A stretch of 64,000 nt of DNA from Catonia carolina (GCA_035578175.1 JAQMRL010000021.1:4195226-4259225); one strand, 5' to 3'. Shown: positions 11,789 to 24,136, numbered from the stretch's first letter. The notes: a model not told the origin generated them from the sequence alone. Numbers and translations are program-made.

Positions 11789-12573
11789 CAGAATATCTCA
11801 AGAACGGAACATCGTACGAACTTGAAACTTAAAACTTAAGTTACATACCACTACCGGACCCGACACAAACATTTTCATCAAAATCGGTCAACCGGAAGTA
11901 GTAGTTTATTCGTATAATTTTTCACTTTTTTGCGATTTTCTCAAAAACTGGTCATACGATTTTTATTAAACTCGCCTGGTTAACTCAATTTTTTATTCTC
12001 CACAAGATAAAGTAGGCGTCATGTTTGCTGAAATTCTGGGTGAGGCTGTTTTCACATAAAAAACATTGTTTTTTTAAGATTACGGTTTTAATATGCAATT
12101 TAGAGCAAAAATTTTTATAATATAAGTTGTAGAGAATTTAAAATTTTACAACTTTTGTTTCAAACATTTTTTTGTATAACGCTTAGTTTAGCGGTAATTT
12201 GCAATTTTCTGTTTTTTTTCTCACGAAAACGTGAGAAAAATTTATTTTTTAAAGATTTCGGCCTTAGAATGTATTTTACGACAAAAGTGTATATAATTAA
12301 ATTTATAGAAAATTAAAAGATCTGCAACTTTTATTTAGAGAATTTTTCTTTATAGAGCCTTGTTTAGCGTGAAAAAGTGATTTTCCGTATTTTTAAGCCA
12401 AACTGAGTGCGATTTTCATTTTGCGTCTTTCACTCATGATTAAAATTAGGTTATGTTTATTGAGGTTAGTTTTTTGTTTATTTCTTATGTTTTATTACTA
12501 ATGTTAGGTTATATTGTTTAAATTATTCGCACTGGCAAGAGAAAGTTGTGTGAGTGTTTCACACCAGATTTTT
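11543..12573 (+). mobile_element. HINE-like element, copy 4
   Basis: Complete plus-strand copy with a ~95-bp (GT)n tract interrupted by GCGTGCGT at 11744-11751, and the usual 3' stem-loop before CAGATT. Confidence 0.8.
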
Positions 12574-12685
12574 TCATAAAGTACTTCTATTTCTGTTTGA
12601 TTTTACCATAAATAACTAGGTTTTGTTTGTAGTGTTTTAAGCCAGTTCATAAAATTAATTTGATTGGACACTAATTTGTATAAAT

Positions 12686-13629
12686 AAAAATCTGGTGTGA
12701 AACACTCACACAACTTTCTCTTGCCAGTGCAAATAATTAACAATAAACCTAACATTAAAAGTAAAACATTAGACATAAACAAAAAACTAACCTTAATAAA
12801 CATAACCTAATTTTAATCATATATGAAAGACGAAAAATGAAAATTGATCTCAGTTTGCCTTAAAAATACGGAAAATCACTCTTTCACGCCAAACTAGGCT
12901 CTGTAGTGAAAAATGCTGAAAATAAAAGTTGTAGATCTTTTAATTTCCTATAAAATTTATTATATACACTTTTGTCATAAAATGCATACTAAGGCCGAAA
13001 TGTTAAAAAAATCGATTTTTCACACATTTTCGTGAGAAAAAACAGAAAATTGCTAATTACTGCTAAACTAAGCGTTATACAAAAAAAATGTTCGAAATAA
13101 AAGTTGTAAAATTTTAAATTCTCTACAACTTTTATTATATAAATTTTTGCTCTAAATTGCATATTAAAGCCGTAATGTTGTAAAAAAACTATGTTTTTAC
13201 GTAAAAACAGCCTCACCCAGAATTTCAGCAAACATGACGCCTACCCTATCTTGTAGAGAATAAAAAATTGAGTAAACCAGGCGATTTTAAAAAAAATTGT
13301 ATGACCAGTTTTTGAGAAAATCGCAAAAAAGTGAAATATTACACGAATAAACTACTACTTCCGGTTGACCGATTTTGATGAAAACGTTCGTGTCGGGTCC
13401 GGTAGTGGTATCTAACTTAAGTTTCAAGTACGTACGATGTTCCATTCTTGAGATATTTTGTATACACACTCACAGACACACACACACAGACCAATCGCTA
13501 AAAACATGTTTTTTGGGTTCAGGGGGTCTGAAAACGTATAGATCCGGTGAAAACTCGATTTCTTAAAATCGATATGAAAACAATACTTTCCTTCCTATAT
13601 ATTCATATAGGCAAGAGAAAGTAAAAATA
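12686..13629 (-). mobile_element. HINE-like element, copy 5
   Basis: Complete minus-strand copy with a short central tract (13463-13490). It faces copy 4, 113 bp away. Confidence 0.8.
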
Positions 13630-13716
13630 AAGGTGACGCAACTTAAAAAGAAGGTCGGTGAACTTATTATATGAAATAGAAATAATTTCAAACTGCAGGA
13701 TGCATTATAAGGATTT

Positions 13717-14643
13717 ATTTTTACTTTCTCTTGCCTATATGAATATATAGGAAGGAAAGTATTGTTTTCATGTCGATTTTTCGAAATCGAGTTTTCACCG
13801 GATCTATACGTTTTCAGACCCCCTGAACCCAAAAAACATGTTTTTAGCGATTGGTCTGTGTGTGTGTGTGTGTGAACAGAATATCTCAAGAACGGAACAT
13901 CGTACGAACTTGAAACTTGAAACTTAAGTTACATATCACTACCGGACCCGACACGAACATTTTCATCAAAATCGGTCAACTGGAAGTAGTAGTTTATTCG
14001 TATAATTTTTCACTTTTTGCGATTTTCTCAAAAACTAGTCCTACGATTTTTTTAAAAATCGCCTAGTTTACTACATTTTTTATGCTCTACAATATAGGGT
14101 AGGCGCCATGTTTGCTGAAATTCTGCTTGAGGCTGTTTTTACGTAAAAACATTTTCTTTTTAAGATTGCGGCTTTAATATGCAATTTAGAGCAAAAAATT
14201 TTATAATAAAAGTTGTAGAGAATTTAAAATTTTACAACTTTTGTTTCAAACATTTTTTGTATAACGCTTAGTTTAGCGGTAATTTGCGATTTTCTGTTTT
14301 TTTTCTCACGAAAACGTGAGAAAAATCGATTTTTTTAACATTTCGGTCTTAGTATGCATTTTACGACAAAAGTGTATATAATTAAATTTATAGAAAATTA
14401 AGAGATATACAACTTTTGTTTAGAGCATTTTTCTCTACAGAGCCTAGTTTAGCGTGATTTTCCGTATTTTTAAGCCAAACTGAGTTCGATTGTCATTTTG
14501 CGTCATTCACTCATGATTAAAATAAGGTTATGTTTTTGAGGTTAGTTTTTGTTTATTTCTAATAATTTATTAATAATGTTAGGTTTATTATTAATTATTT
14601 GCATTGGCAAGAGAAAGTTGTGTGAGTGTTTCACACCAGATTT
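13717..14643 (+). mobile_element. HINE-like element, copy 6
   Basis: Complete plus-strand copy with only about 16 bp of (GT)n. Its 3' end runs directly into the 5' end of copy 7. Confidence 0.8.
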
Positions 14644-14876
14644 TTTACTTTCTCTTGCCTGTATGAATATATAGGAAGGAAAGTATTGTTTTCATGTCGA
14701 TTTTAAGAAATCGAGTTTTCACCGGATCTACACGGTTTCAGACCCCCTGGACCCAAAAAACATGTTTTTAGCGCTTGGTCTGTGTATGTGTGTGTGTGCG
14801 TGCGTGCGCGCGCACGCAGGAGTGGGTGAGCGGGCGACCGGCCGAGCCGTCGAGTCGAGTGATCGAGTGTGTGTGG

Positions 14877-14907
<31 letters not shown>

Positions 14908-15678
14908 CAGAATATCTCAAGAATGAAACATTGTACGAACTTGAAACTTGAAACTTAAGTTAGATACCACTACCGGACTCAACACGAACATTTTCATCAA
15001 AATCGGTTAACCGGAAGTAGTAGTTTATTCAAGTAATTTTTCACTTTCTTTCAATTTTCTCAAAAACTGGTCCTACAATTTATTTTAAAATCGCCTCATT
15101 TACTAAAATGCTCTACAAGATAGAGTAGGCGCCATGTTTGCTGAAATTCTTGGTGAGGCTGGTTACATGTAAAACAATTTGTTTTTTTAAGATTGCAGCT
15201 TTAATATGCATTTTAGCGCAAAAATTTATATAACAAAAGTTGTAGAGAATTTAAAATCCTACAACTTTTATTTCAAACATTTTATTTATAACGCTTAGTT
15301 TAGCGGTAATTAGTGATTTCCTGTTTTATTCTCACGAAAATGTGAAAAATTTATTTTTTTAAGATTTCAACCTTAGTATGCATTTTACGACAAAAGTGTA
15401 TATGATCAAATTTATAGGAAAATGAAAGATCTACAACTGTTATTTAAAAAATTTTTCTCTACAGAGCCTAGTTTAGTGTGAAAGAGTGATTTTCCGTATT
15501 TTTACGCCAAACAGGTTGATTTTCATTTTGCGTCTTTCACTCATGATTAAAATTAGGTTATGTTTAATTGAGGTTAGTTTTTTGTTTATTTCTTATCTTT
15601 TATTACTAATGTTAGGTTTATTGTTAATTATTTGCACTGGCAAGAGAAAGTTGTGTGAGTGTTTCTCACCAGATTTTT
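14644..15678 (+). mobile_element. HINE-like element, copy 7, with CGAGT seed in its core
   Basis: Head-to-tail with copy 6, sharing one T run at the junction. In place of a plain GT tract it has 14783-14902: GT, then a GC-rich stretch, then CGAGTCGAGTGATCGAGTG at 14851-14869, then GT again. The octamer CGAGTGAT differs by one base from the main unit of the large satellite at 38971-40090. Its 3' end lies within a TA-type MITE (15678-15907). Confidence 0.8.
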
Positions 15679-15907
15679 AAATTATAAATACTTAAAGTAC
15701 TAAAAACATAAGTCATGATATGATGTATGCCTAACAATTTCATTTATAAAAATACTTTTAAAAGTATTTTCTATTTAAATACTTTTTAAAGTATTTTGTT
15801 GTTACTTTTTAATCAGCATGTACACATTTTGATATAATGCGCATGCTCAGTGATGTCATTATTTGTTTACATTATGAGCAAACTAACAGAGGCTGGACTT
15901 TACTAGA
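15679..15907 (+). mobile_element. TA-flanked MITE family T, copy 1 (left part missing)
   Basis: Shares AAGTACTAAAAACAT, the palindromic AAATACTTTTAAAAGTATTT, a CRE-like TGATGTCATT and the end GAGCAAACTAACAGAGGCTG with the full copies at 18301, 33763 and 37640. The left half is replaced by the tandem HINE-like pair. Confidence 0.75.
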
Positions 15908-15965
15908 ATAAGAAATGAAAATCAATGATACATCAGGTCCCTCTTTCAATTCCCGCTCAAAAAAC

Positions 15966-16361
15966 GTTGTTGTTCAGGCTGTAGGCTGGATTGAACGTGT
16001 AGAGGTTTTATTAAGTAAAACGAGGAGTCAGGTGGTTTACCACTGCCACAACTCACTGAGTGGAAAAGTACAGTTATCAGCATGGGGGACCCTCTGAAAA
16101 GCTCATATTTTCCACTCTGCAAATGACACCTTCGCTTCATTCACCACAGGGTCCAACTGTATAATGAAATTCATTACTTTCAGAGGAGATAACTGTGATT
16201 AGTGTCACAATACACCTCTACCTCTTCTCTTATTAAATGATTCACTCATTTAATTGGGTGACCATGTGATAAGAAACACAACTATTTATTTTAGCCCTGC
16301 AACTAACAGACTGAGTGTAAATAATTTGACACTCCTCCACCTCCACCTGTCCGTTATGGGC
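15966..16361 (+). mobile_element. Family-B interspersed repeat, copy 2 (near full length)
   Basis: Runs from GTTGTTGTTCAGG through the B-box-like block and the conserved AGGTGGTTTACCACTGCC and ATAATGAAATTCATTAC segments to the end CCACCTGTCCGTTATGGGC. It is one of the most complete copies (~395 bp). Confidence 0.75.
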
Positions 16362-16639
16362 AGCAAAAAACGTTGTCACACAATTAATAATTTCACAACT
16401 TTCACTACGCAAAAATTGACCTTTTTTTGTCAACACAAAAGTAAACAACTTTGAATAATATAAGACATTACATTAGAAATTAAAATCAGATAAATCGCAA
16501 TTACGTAAACATTAAAAATAAATACACGAGATACATTACAACATTTGTGTAGAATAACACTTCACTTCAACAACTAATTAATTAATCACTTGAATACACT
16601 AATGTTATAACTGGAGTATAGAATAGTGTTGTAGGAGTC
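16362..16639. other. Spacer, nothing recognised
   Basis: AT-rich sequence between the family-B copy and a reverse-transcriptase tail; no repeat or gene signal seen. Confidence 0.4.
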
Positions 16640-17321
16640 TTCTTCTTTGAGTGGCTATCCGCTACGGATGTGGGCGACCATCGTGGCTATTTTGACTTTA
16701 TCCGCTGCCAACCGGAACAATTGCATGGAGCTCCTACCAAACCAGGTTCGCATCGCAAGTTCCCAACCCAGGATATTCTTCTCCTACCGGGCTTCCTCTT
16801 GCTATCTATCTTTCCCTGCAGGATGCGTTGTAACAGTTCATAACATTGCGAATTCCTCATGATATGACCCAAATGTTGCAGCTTCCTTGCTTTCACAATA
16901 TTAACAAGTTCTGTGGTTTTCTTCATTCTTTGCAAAACTTCAACGTTGGTCACTTTATGGGTCCATGGTATTTTCAGAATCCTTCTGTAGAGCCAGAGTT
17001 CGAAGGCTTCTAGTCGGTTGGTCGTTTCTTTTGTTAGAGTCCAGGACTCCACTCCATACAGCAAGACAGAAAAAACATAGCACCTCAGAAGTCTCAGTTT
17101 GGTCCCCAAAGTAAGATCATGACTTTTGAAAGCCGCACCCGTAGAGCTAAAGATGTTCCTAGCCCTACCAATGCGACTCTTGATCTCCTGTGAGTTATCC
17201 CATGCCTCATTAATGACTGTTCCGAGGTATTCGTACTTAGAGACTCTTACAATTCTTTCTTGATTTATATACAGGTTAGCACCCCTAATTTGTTTTTTGC
17301 TAACTAGCTCCAGGATCGCAT
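16640..17321 (-). pseudogene. LINE RT C-terminal tail (RTE-like), minus strand
   Basis: On the minus strand it reads EYLGTVINEAWDNSQEIKSR, RIGRARNIFSS, LRLLRCYVFSVLLYGVESWT, LEAFELWLYRRILKIPWT and VTNVEVLQRM, the conserved post-thumb tail of insect RTE-like LINEs. A stop near 16687 cuts the frame; the last ~15 codons continue to about 16640 (HSKKK-type end). Its 5' part is lost at 17321, where a mariner fragment in the opposite orientation begins. It belongs to the same family as the pieces at 41996 and 63539. Confidence 0.8.
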
Positions 17322-17691
17322 CATTTCTCGTAATTCCGACCATCAATGGCCACCAAGGTCGTGTGACTTGACGCCTTGTGACTTTCATCTTTGGGGTCAT
17401 CTGAAGTCATTGGTGTATGCCAATAAACCCCGAAACATCAATGACTTGAAGGAGGAAATTCGACGGGTTATCGGGCAAATGGAAGTGGAAACTTGTCGTG
17501 CAGTAATATCCAATTTCATGGACAGAGTTGATGCGTGCCAGCGCAGTAGAGGAGGACACATGCATGACATCATTTTTCATACATGAAATCGGAAGGTAAG
17601 ATGAACTTGTTGATGTATTTATTTTCAGTTTTTCAATAAAATAAATCTCTTAATTTGATATATCAAAACCGGCGCTCTTTTTGAATCACCC
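17322..17691 (+). mobile_element. Mariner-family element M1, 3' end fragment
   Basis: Encodes the transposase C-terminus: DHQWPPRSCDLTPCDFHLWG, with the third catalytic Asp region (DLTPCDF), then HLKSLVYANKPRN and on to the stop at 17584. After it comes the terminal inverted repeat ending ...CGCTCTTTTTGAATCACCC followed by TA. This segment is the part missing from the longer copy M3. Confidence 0.85.
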
Positions 17692-17693
17692 TA

Positions 17694-18100
17694 TACAAAT
17701 CATGTTTTGGAAGTTTTGTTAAACATTTGTTATTTTCTGTTAATCTACGTTTTAAGATCATAAATCCAGTATCCTGTTTCAATTAAGTTGAACATTTATT
17801 TTTACAGAATATTTAAGAAAAATTGTGCTAGAAATTTTGTGGGTTAGCACTTTCTTTTGGTGACCCCTTCAATTTTACTTTACTATAACAAGTTGTAACA
17901 ATAAATTTATTAGTTAAACGGTTACATTTAATCGATTGTTTTCTTTTATTTTTAAAACGATTATTTTTAACGAAATCCTAAAATAGGTAAACTATTTTCT
18001 TTGGTTCTTTAAAATATACATAAATTTATAAGCAACATAATTAATGTATAATTATGTGCAATACAATACAGCTTCCCCCCTTTACCGCTCGTTAAAACCA
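17694..18100. other. AT-rich spacer, nothing recognised
   Basis: No frame, repeat or RNA gene supported. Confidence 0.4.
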
Positions 18101-18102
18101 AA

Positions 18103-18281
18103 GGCCAGCCTGTGGTGTAGTGGTCAGCGCAACTGGTTACTATGCCGGGGTCCTGGGTTTGATTCCCAATCAGGTCTGGGATTATTTTCATCTGTAAATC
18201 ACCACATATCATTACCTACGCACAAGCCCAAGGCTTATGCAGGCATCATCACTCAATAAAAAAAAAAAAAAAAAAAAAAAA
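18103..18281 (+). mobile_element. tRNA-derived SINE, family D
   Basis: The tRNA-like head has an A-box TGTGGTGTAGTGGTCAGCG and a B-box GGTTTGATTCCC, then a short body and a run of more than 20 A at 18258-18281. Only copy in the window. Confidence 0.8.
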
Positions 18282-18300
18282 ATTGTGATTTAAGTAACTA

Positions 18301-18613
18301 CAGTTGAGCCGTTGTTAGTTTGCTCCTCCTTCTGTCAACAAACAAAAGCCACCTACTACAGGGTGCACGCTACACTCCACCACTTTACAAATGTCTTATT
18401 CGTATTAAGTTAACTATTTTTTTAAAATTATAACTAATTAAAGTACTAAAAACATCAGTCATGATATGATGTAGCTCTAACAATTTCATTTATAAAAATA
18501 CTTTTAAAAGTATTTTGTTGATACTTTTTAATCAGCGTGTACTCATTTTGATATAATGCTCAGTGACGTCATTATTCGTTTACATTAGAAGCAAACTAAG
18601 AAAGGCTGGACTG
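18301..18613 (+). mobile_element. TA-flanked MITE family T, copy 2 (complete)
   Basis: 313 bp, TA on both sides (18299-18300, 18614-18615). The ends are CAGTTGAGCCGTTGTTAG and, inverted, CAGTCCAGCCTTTCTTAG. TA duplication and CAGT termini point to a Tc1/mariner-type non-autonomous element. Confidence 0.8.
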
Positions 18614-18615
18614 TA

Positions 18616-19384
18616 AATAAGCTGTTCTGACTGCCCTTAAGCCCCTATAATCCAGTATAATGTATGGGAAATGTTTGTGTGAGAGGAGGTGAATGTGAAA
18701 TAGTCAGTGTTGACTTTGTTAAGATGTTTGGATTTGTGTAGTCATTCTCAGTACGTACAAAGTATGTCTATTGCAATTGTAATACAATATCCAATGAACA
18801 TTTTGTATAAAGTAATTATTTATTCATTCTTATTAATTATAAATAAATTTTAAGACAAATCTATTTTCTAGTACCATTCCGGTTGGAGTACAGTATTCAG
18901 AAGAACTAATGTCCCCTAGCAGTGGGAGTGAGAGAATGAATGCATAATGCTCTCACTCGCACAACCCATACGCGCGCCGTTCTAATAACATTGTTGTATA
19001 ATTTTACTCATTGTTGTGAGCAAGCGTTTATGCATGCAGTAAACTAACAACAGCAAGATAACGACTGTAGTATGTTTTCACATTTGGATTATAACGGTAA
19101 AGACCCTTGAGCGCATGCGTAGTTATGCCACATATCTCCCTCTCACTCGCTCGGCTATGGGACTAAAGAACTGTTTGATATAATGTTTGATATAATGTGT
19201 TTAGCTGAATGTGGTTGCTGAATGTGGTTTTAGTTCGTCTCATACCTATATCTTATTTATTGAAATCCTTATCACTTTTAACAGATTCCTTGTGGATTTG
19301 GTATAGGCCTACCACATAAGGATTTTTGTGAGTGACGGCCGTGGTAAGGATACCACGGCAGTCCTTTTCATAATAAACCCTCTT
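18616..19384. other. Spacer, nothing recognised
   Basis: Contains a small GTGGTAAGGATACCACGG hairpin near 19341 and repeated CTCACTCGC motifs, but no gene or repeat family that I can name. Confidence 0.4.
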
Positions 19385-20418
19385 AGTCCAGGCTGTGAGC
19401 TCGCTCCCGTTAGCAAAATTATTCGGACTCGGTTTCTTTGCACTATCTTATTCAAAATTGGTCCCTTATAACGAATCCGCAAGAAACCACGGGCCACCGT
19501 GGTCGAGAAATTTTTTAAACAATTTTTTTTAAACAAATTGCAAAAATTGGTTTTTTGGCCGCGGACAAAATTTTTTCAGGTTTTTTGGATCATTCTGAAC
19601 AATAAAAGTCCTTAGTAACTTTTCTCTATAGTTAATAGTTTTCGAGTTATAAGCAATTTAAAATTTGAAAAACGTAAAATCAACCATTTTCAATCCTCTA
19701 TATCTCAGTTAAAAAACATTATTTTTTAAGTTAGAAAGTGCTTAAAGTAAAGTTTAAATATCCTTATACAAGATTCTGATGTCTTTTTTGAAATTATTTT
19801 ATTGCAAAACCTTTGTTTTAAACAGTTAACAATGCGCGCGCAGCGCGTACCGCGACCACGCGCTGCATGTTGCGTCTCTCTCGCACTAACGCTGTGTATA
19901 CGTACCCGATGGATTTTTCGCCGACGCTTGAAGTTATACCTAATTAATTGTTGTACGCGCCGCACGCGCATTGTTAACTGTTTAAAACAAAGGTTTTGCA
20001 ATAAAATAATTTCAAAAAAGACATCAGAATCTTGTATAAGGATATTTAAACTTTACTTTAAGCACTTTCTAACTTAAAAAATAATGTTTTTTAACTGAGA
20101 TATAGAGGATTGAAAATGGTTGATTTTACGTTTTTCAAATTTTAAATTGCTTATAACTCGAAAACTATTAACTATAGAGAAAAGTTACTAAGGACTTTTA
20201 TTGTTCAAAATGATCCAAAAAACCTAAAAAAATTTTGTCCGCGGCCAAAAAACCAATTTTTGCAATTTGTTTAAAAAAAATTGTTTAAAAAATTTCTCGA
20301 CCACGGTGGCCCGTGGTTTCTTGCGGATTCGTTATAAGGGACCAATTTTGAATAAGATAGTGCAAAGAAACCGAGTCCGAATAATTTTGCTAACGGGAGC
20401 GAGCTCACAGCCTGGACT
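19385..20418. mobile_element. Long hairpin (foldback) element, arms ~450 bp
   Basis: Left arm 19385 to about 19840 and right arm about 19965 to 20418 are near-perfect reverse complements, beginning AGTCCAGGCTGTGAGCTCG and ending with its complement. The ~120-bp GC-rich loop carries GCGCGCAGCGCG-type sequence. TA stands on both sides of GTCCAGG...CCTGGAC, consistent with a TA-targeting MITE. The identical peptides readable on both strands are a consequence of the palindrome, not genes. Confidence 0.85.
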
Positions 20419-21090
20419 ATCTGTCCGTACTAACCAATTCCATGAATCAAGGAACAACTTTCACACACTCTCAACTCAATATATTACTACTGAACTACGA
20501 CTCTAAAAAATCAGATCTACCAACCTTACTGACAAAAAAATTGAATAGTGTTTATGAAATATCCAAGTGGTAGTCCTACCACATCTGTCACTCACAAAAA
20601 TTTCTGAGTGGTAGTCCTACCACATCCGTAATTCGGTGAAGCTGTTTTACATCTCATTTAATTGTGTCGTAATTGACATTTGTTACGTACATTGACACTG
20701 CACTGAATGTGGTTGCGCCACAATTTGAATTTATAGTTGAAGGGTTGAGGGCGCTGCTGTCGTTTTTGTTGTAATCGCTGACCACACACACACACACTCG
20801 CTCGCCAGTATGCGCCGCGGACAGTCAGTCCGCAGCTTTTATTGTAGTGCACAGCTGCACCGCCTATACACGCACTCGGAAAACGGCCTACAACGTGAAG
20901 GTCATGTGAAGAAACCGATCCTTGGAAGAAGACAGCAGTGTAGTGGGTATATTTATCCCTTATTCCTGTCTATCACCTTTTATCCCCCACTCATCACGAG
21001 TTCGATTCACACTGGGAAAGGAGGGTAAGAGGCTGCTTAATTTTGTATTTCTTTACATCGCATTCTGGGTATGTCAACCAAATTTTGTGT
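20419..21090. other. Spacer with a repeated 16-bp palindrome
   Basis: GTGGTAGTCCTACCAC occurs twice, near 20569 and 20609, each followed by ATC. The rest, including a CACACA-rich stretch and a GC-richer segment at 20800-21030, shows no gene that I can support. Confidence 0.5.
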
Positions 21091-21286
21091 TTAGTTTAGC
21101 GTGAAAGCGATTTTCCTTATTTTTAAGCTAAACTGAGGTTGATTTTCATTTGCGTCTTTCACTCATGATTAAAATTAGGTTGTGTTTATTGAGGTTTGTT
21201 GTTGGTTTATTTCTAATGTTAGGTTTATTGTTAATTATTTGCATTGGCAAGAGAAAGTTGTGTGAGCGTTTCACACCAGATTTTTT
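21091..21286 (+). mobile_element. HINE-like element, copy 8 (3' end only)
   Basis: The last ~195 bp of the family, with the GGCAAGAGAAAGT box and the 3' stem-loop intact but no 5' part. Confidence 0.8.
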
Positions 21287-21537
21287 GTATTTCTTTACCT
21301 AGCATTCCGGGTACGTCAACCAAATAAATAGGGCACAAGACGCGCAACGCATACAGTTCACTGCTCTGGAGGAGGGTCCCATGGGATCCTTCGTTTGATT
21401 TTGTTTTTGTGTCCGCTCGGGGACAAACACACCGCACCATGCTCGTGTCCGGGGTACCAGAATGTGTTAAGCATCGATAATCCACCAACACTGAAGCAAT
21501 GTTGTAATGAAAACGTTTATCCTTTAATTTGTTTTAA

Positions 21538-22447
21538 TTTTTACTTTCTCTTGCCTGTATGAATCTATAGGAAGGAAAGTATTGTTTTCATGTAGATATT
21601 AAAAATTCGAGTTTCCACTGGATCTACATGTTTTCAGACCCCCTGAACCCAAAAAAACCATGTTTTTAGCGATTGGTCTGTGAGTGTGTGTGAACAGAAT
21701 ATCTCAAGAATGGAACATCGTACGAACTTGAAACTTAACTTACATACCACTACCGGACTCGACACGATCATTTTTATCAAAATCGGTCAACCGGAAGTAG
21801 TAGTTTATTCGTATAATTTTTCACTTTTTTGCGATTTTCTCAAAAACTGGTCCTACAATTTTTTTAAAAATCGCCAGGTTTATTAAAATGTTCATGCTCT
21901 ACAAGATAAGATAGGCGCCATGTTTGCTGAAATTCTGGTGAGGCTGTTTTCACGTAAAAAAATTGTTCTTTTAAGATCGCGGCTTTAATATGCATTGTAG
22001 CACAAAAATTTATGTAATAAAAGTTGTAGAGAATTTAAAATTCTACTTTTATTTTAAACATTTTTTTGTATAACGATTAGTTTAGCGATAATTAGCGATT
22101 CTCTGTTCTTTCTCATGAAAACGTGTGAAAAATTCGATTGTTTTAGGATTTAGGCGTAGGTTTGAATTTTACAACAAAAGTGTATATAAAAAAATTTATA
22201 GGAAATTAAAAGATCCACAACTTCCTTTTAAAGCATTTTTCTCTACAGAGTCTATTTTAGAGTGAAAGAGTGATTTTCCGTATTTCCAAGCCAAACTGAG
22301 GTTGATTTTCATTTTGCGTCTTTCATTATATGATTAAAATAAGATTATGTTTATTGAGGTTAGTTTTTTGTTTATTTCTAATGTTTTATTACTAATGTAT
22401 TTGCATTGGCAAAAGAAAGTTGTGTGACTTGTTTCACACTAGATTTT
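21538..22447 (+). mobile_element. HINE-like element, copy 9
   Basis: Complete but more diverged copy; the central tract is reduced to GAGTGTGTGTG. Confidence 0.8.
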
Positions 22448-22566
22448 TACTTTTGTATACGGAATATACGATATGTTATTAATCATATTTTGTGCGGCCC
22501 TTGGTGAAACTTTACTAATGTGGTGTGGCCAAACTGTTTATTGAGTAATCTTTATTTCAAAACAAA

Positions 22567-23819
22567 AAATCTGGTGTAAAACACTCACACAACTTTCTCT
22601 TGCCAATGCAAATAATTAACAATAAACCTAACATTAGAAATAAAAAAAACTTACCTCAATAAACATAACCTAATTTTTTATATGAGTGAAAGACGCAAAA
22701 TGAAAATCAACCTCAGTTTGACTTAAAAATTCGGAAAATCAACCTCAATTTGGCTTAAAAATTCGGAAAATCACTCTTTCATGCTAAACTAGGCTCTGTA
22801 CAGAAAAATGCTTTAAATAAAAGTTGTAGATCTTTTAATTTATTATAATTTTGGTTATATACACTTTTGTCGTAAAATGCATACTAAGGCCGAAATCTTA
22901 ACAAAATCGAATTTTCCCACGTTTTCGTGAAAAAAAAACAGAAAATCGCTAATTAGTGGTAAACCAAGCGTTATGCAAACAAATGTTTGAAATAAAAGTT
23001 GTAGGATTTTAAATTCTCTACAACTTTTATCATATAAAATTTTGCGCTAAAATGCATATTAAAGCCGCAATCTAAAACAAAAACGATTTTTTTTACGTGA
23101 AAAAGCTTCACTAAGAATTTCAGCAGAGATGGCGCCTACCCTATCTTGTAGAGCATAAAAATTTTAGTAAATGAGGCGATTTTAAAAAAAATCGTAGGAG
23201 CAATAAAGTGAAAAATGACACGATTAAACTACTACATCCGGATGACCGATTTTGATGAAAATGTTAGTGACGGGTCCGGTAGTGGTGTCTAACTTAAGTT
23301 TCAAGTTCGTACGATGTTCAGTTCTTAAGATATTCTGAACCCACCGGGTTGGTCTAGAGGTTTTGCCAAAATCAGCTGTTTTTCGGAGACGAAGGTTCCT
23401 GGCTCAAATCTTAGTAAAGGTAGTTACTTTTATTCGGATTTGGATACAAGACTGTGGTTACCGGTGTACTTTGATGGTTGGGGTTCAATTAAATATACTC
23501 TCTCAGGAATGGTCGGCCTGGGTCTGTACAAGACTACACCTCATTTACACGTCATACATAATATCATCCTCATCTCATTGGGTCATGGGGTTGCTTATTG
23601 TTCTCAATTGAACAGATTGCAAAATACACAAATTAGGAATAAAAAAAAGATATTCTGTTCACACACATACACACACAGACCAATTGCTAAAAACATGTTT
23701 TTTTGGGTTCAGGGGGTCTGAAAACGTGTAGATCCTGTGAAAACTCGATTTCGAAAAATCGACTTGAAAAGAATACTTACCTTTCTATAGATTCACATAG
23801 GCCAGAGAAAATAAAAAAA
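22567..23819 (-). mobile_element. HINE-like element, copy 10, interrupted by a SINE
   Basis: Minus-strand copy from AAATCTGGTGTAAAACAC to the 5' box near 23819. The family-A SINE at 23338-23647 is inserted next to the CA tract. A segment (TTGGCTTAAAAATTCGG) is duplicated near 22735. Confidence 0.8.
23338..23647 (+). mobile_element. tRNA-derived SINE, family A, copy 3
   Basis: Inserted in HINE-like copy 10 with target duplication AAGATATTCTG (23327-23337 and about 23647-23657). The A-box and B-box regions are recognisable, the head slightly shortened. Confidence 0.9.
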
Positions 23820-24092
23820 TTACGTTTGTTTTACATTTTAATAAAGGTGTTTCTAATAAAGTTAGTCGTTTTAAATTCAATACTAGTCGACTACTTCGAA
23901 TAAACAGTATTCGCACTAATCGATTAGTCGATTTCTGTGATTACCCCCACCCAAATCCATTAGTCGCCATTTTAAATGACAGCTGTCTTGGATGAAGAGC
24001 TGTAATGTCGGCATTTTGGATTGTTCGTTGTATTATTTTCGCTAAGTGTATAGTAAATAACTTAAAAGTGTGCTTGTTTTGAGTGCTTAACT

Positions 24093-24136
24093 ATGGCAGA
24101 ATACCTTGCCTCAATTTTCGGTACTGAAAAAGATAA
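24093..24136 (+). CDS. U2AF1: U2AF1 coding exon 1 (start codon)
   Basis: ATG followed by 14 codons reading MAEYLASIFGTEKD and two bases of the next Lys codon; the donor is GTAAGT at 24137. This is the invariant U2AF35 N-terminus, which fixes the start. The 5' leader upstream (about 23950-24092) lies just after a Helentron-like copy and contains no upstream ATG close to the start. I see no TATA box; the promoter is probably TATA-less and within the 270 bp between the repeat and the ATG. Confidence 0.95.

Noticed and set aside
18103..18180. A second tRNA gene candidate
   Set aside because: A body and a long A run follow, and the arms are imperfect, so it is a SINE.
19802..20077. Identical peptides on both strands at the hairpin centre
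   Set aside because: Explained by the palindrome; no conservation of a reading frame is needed.
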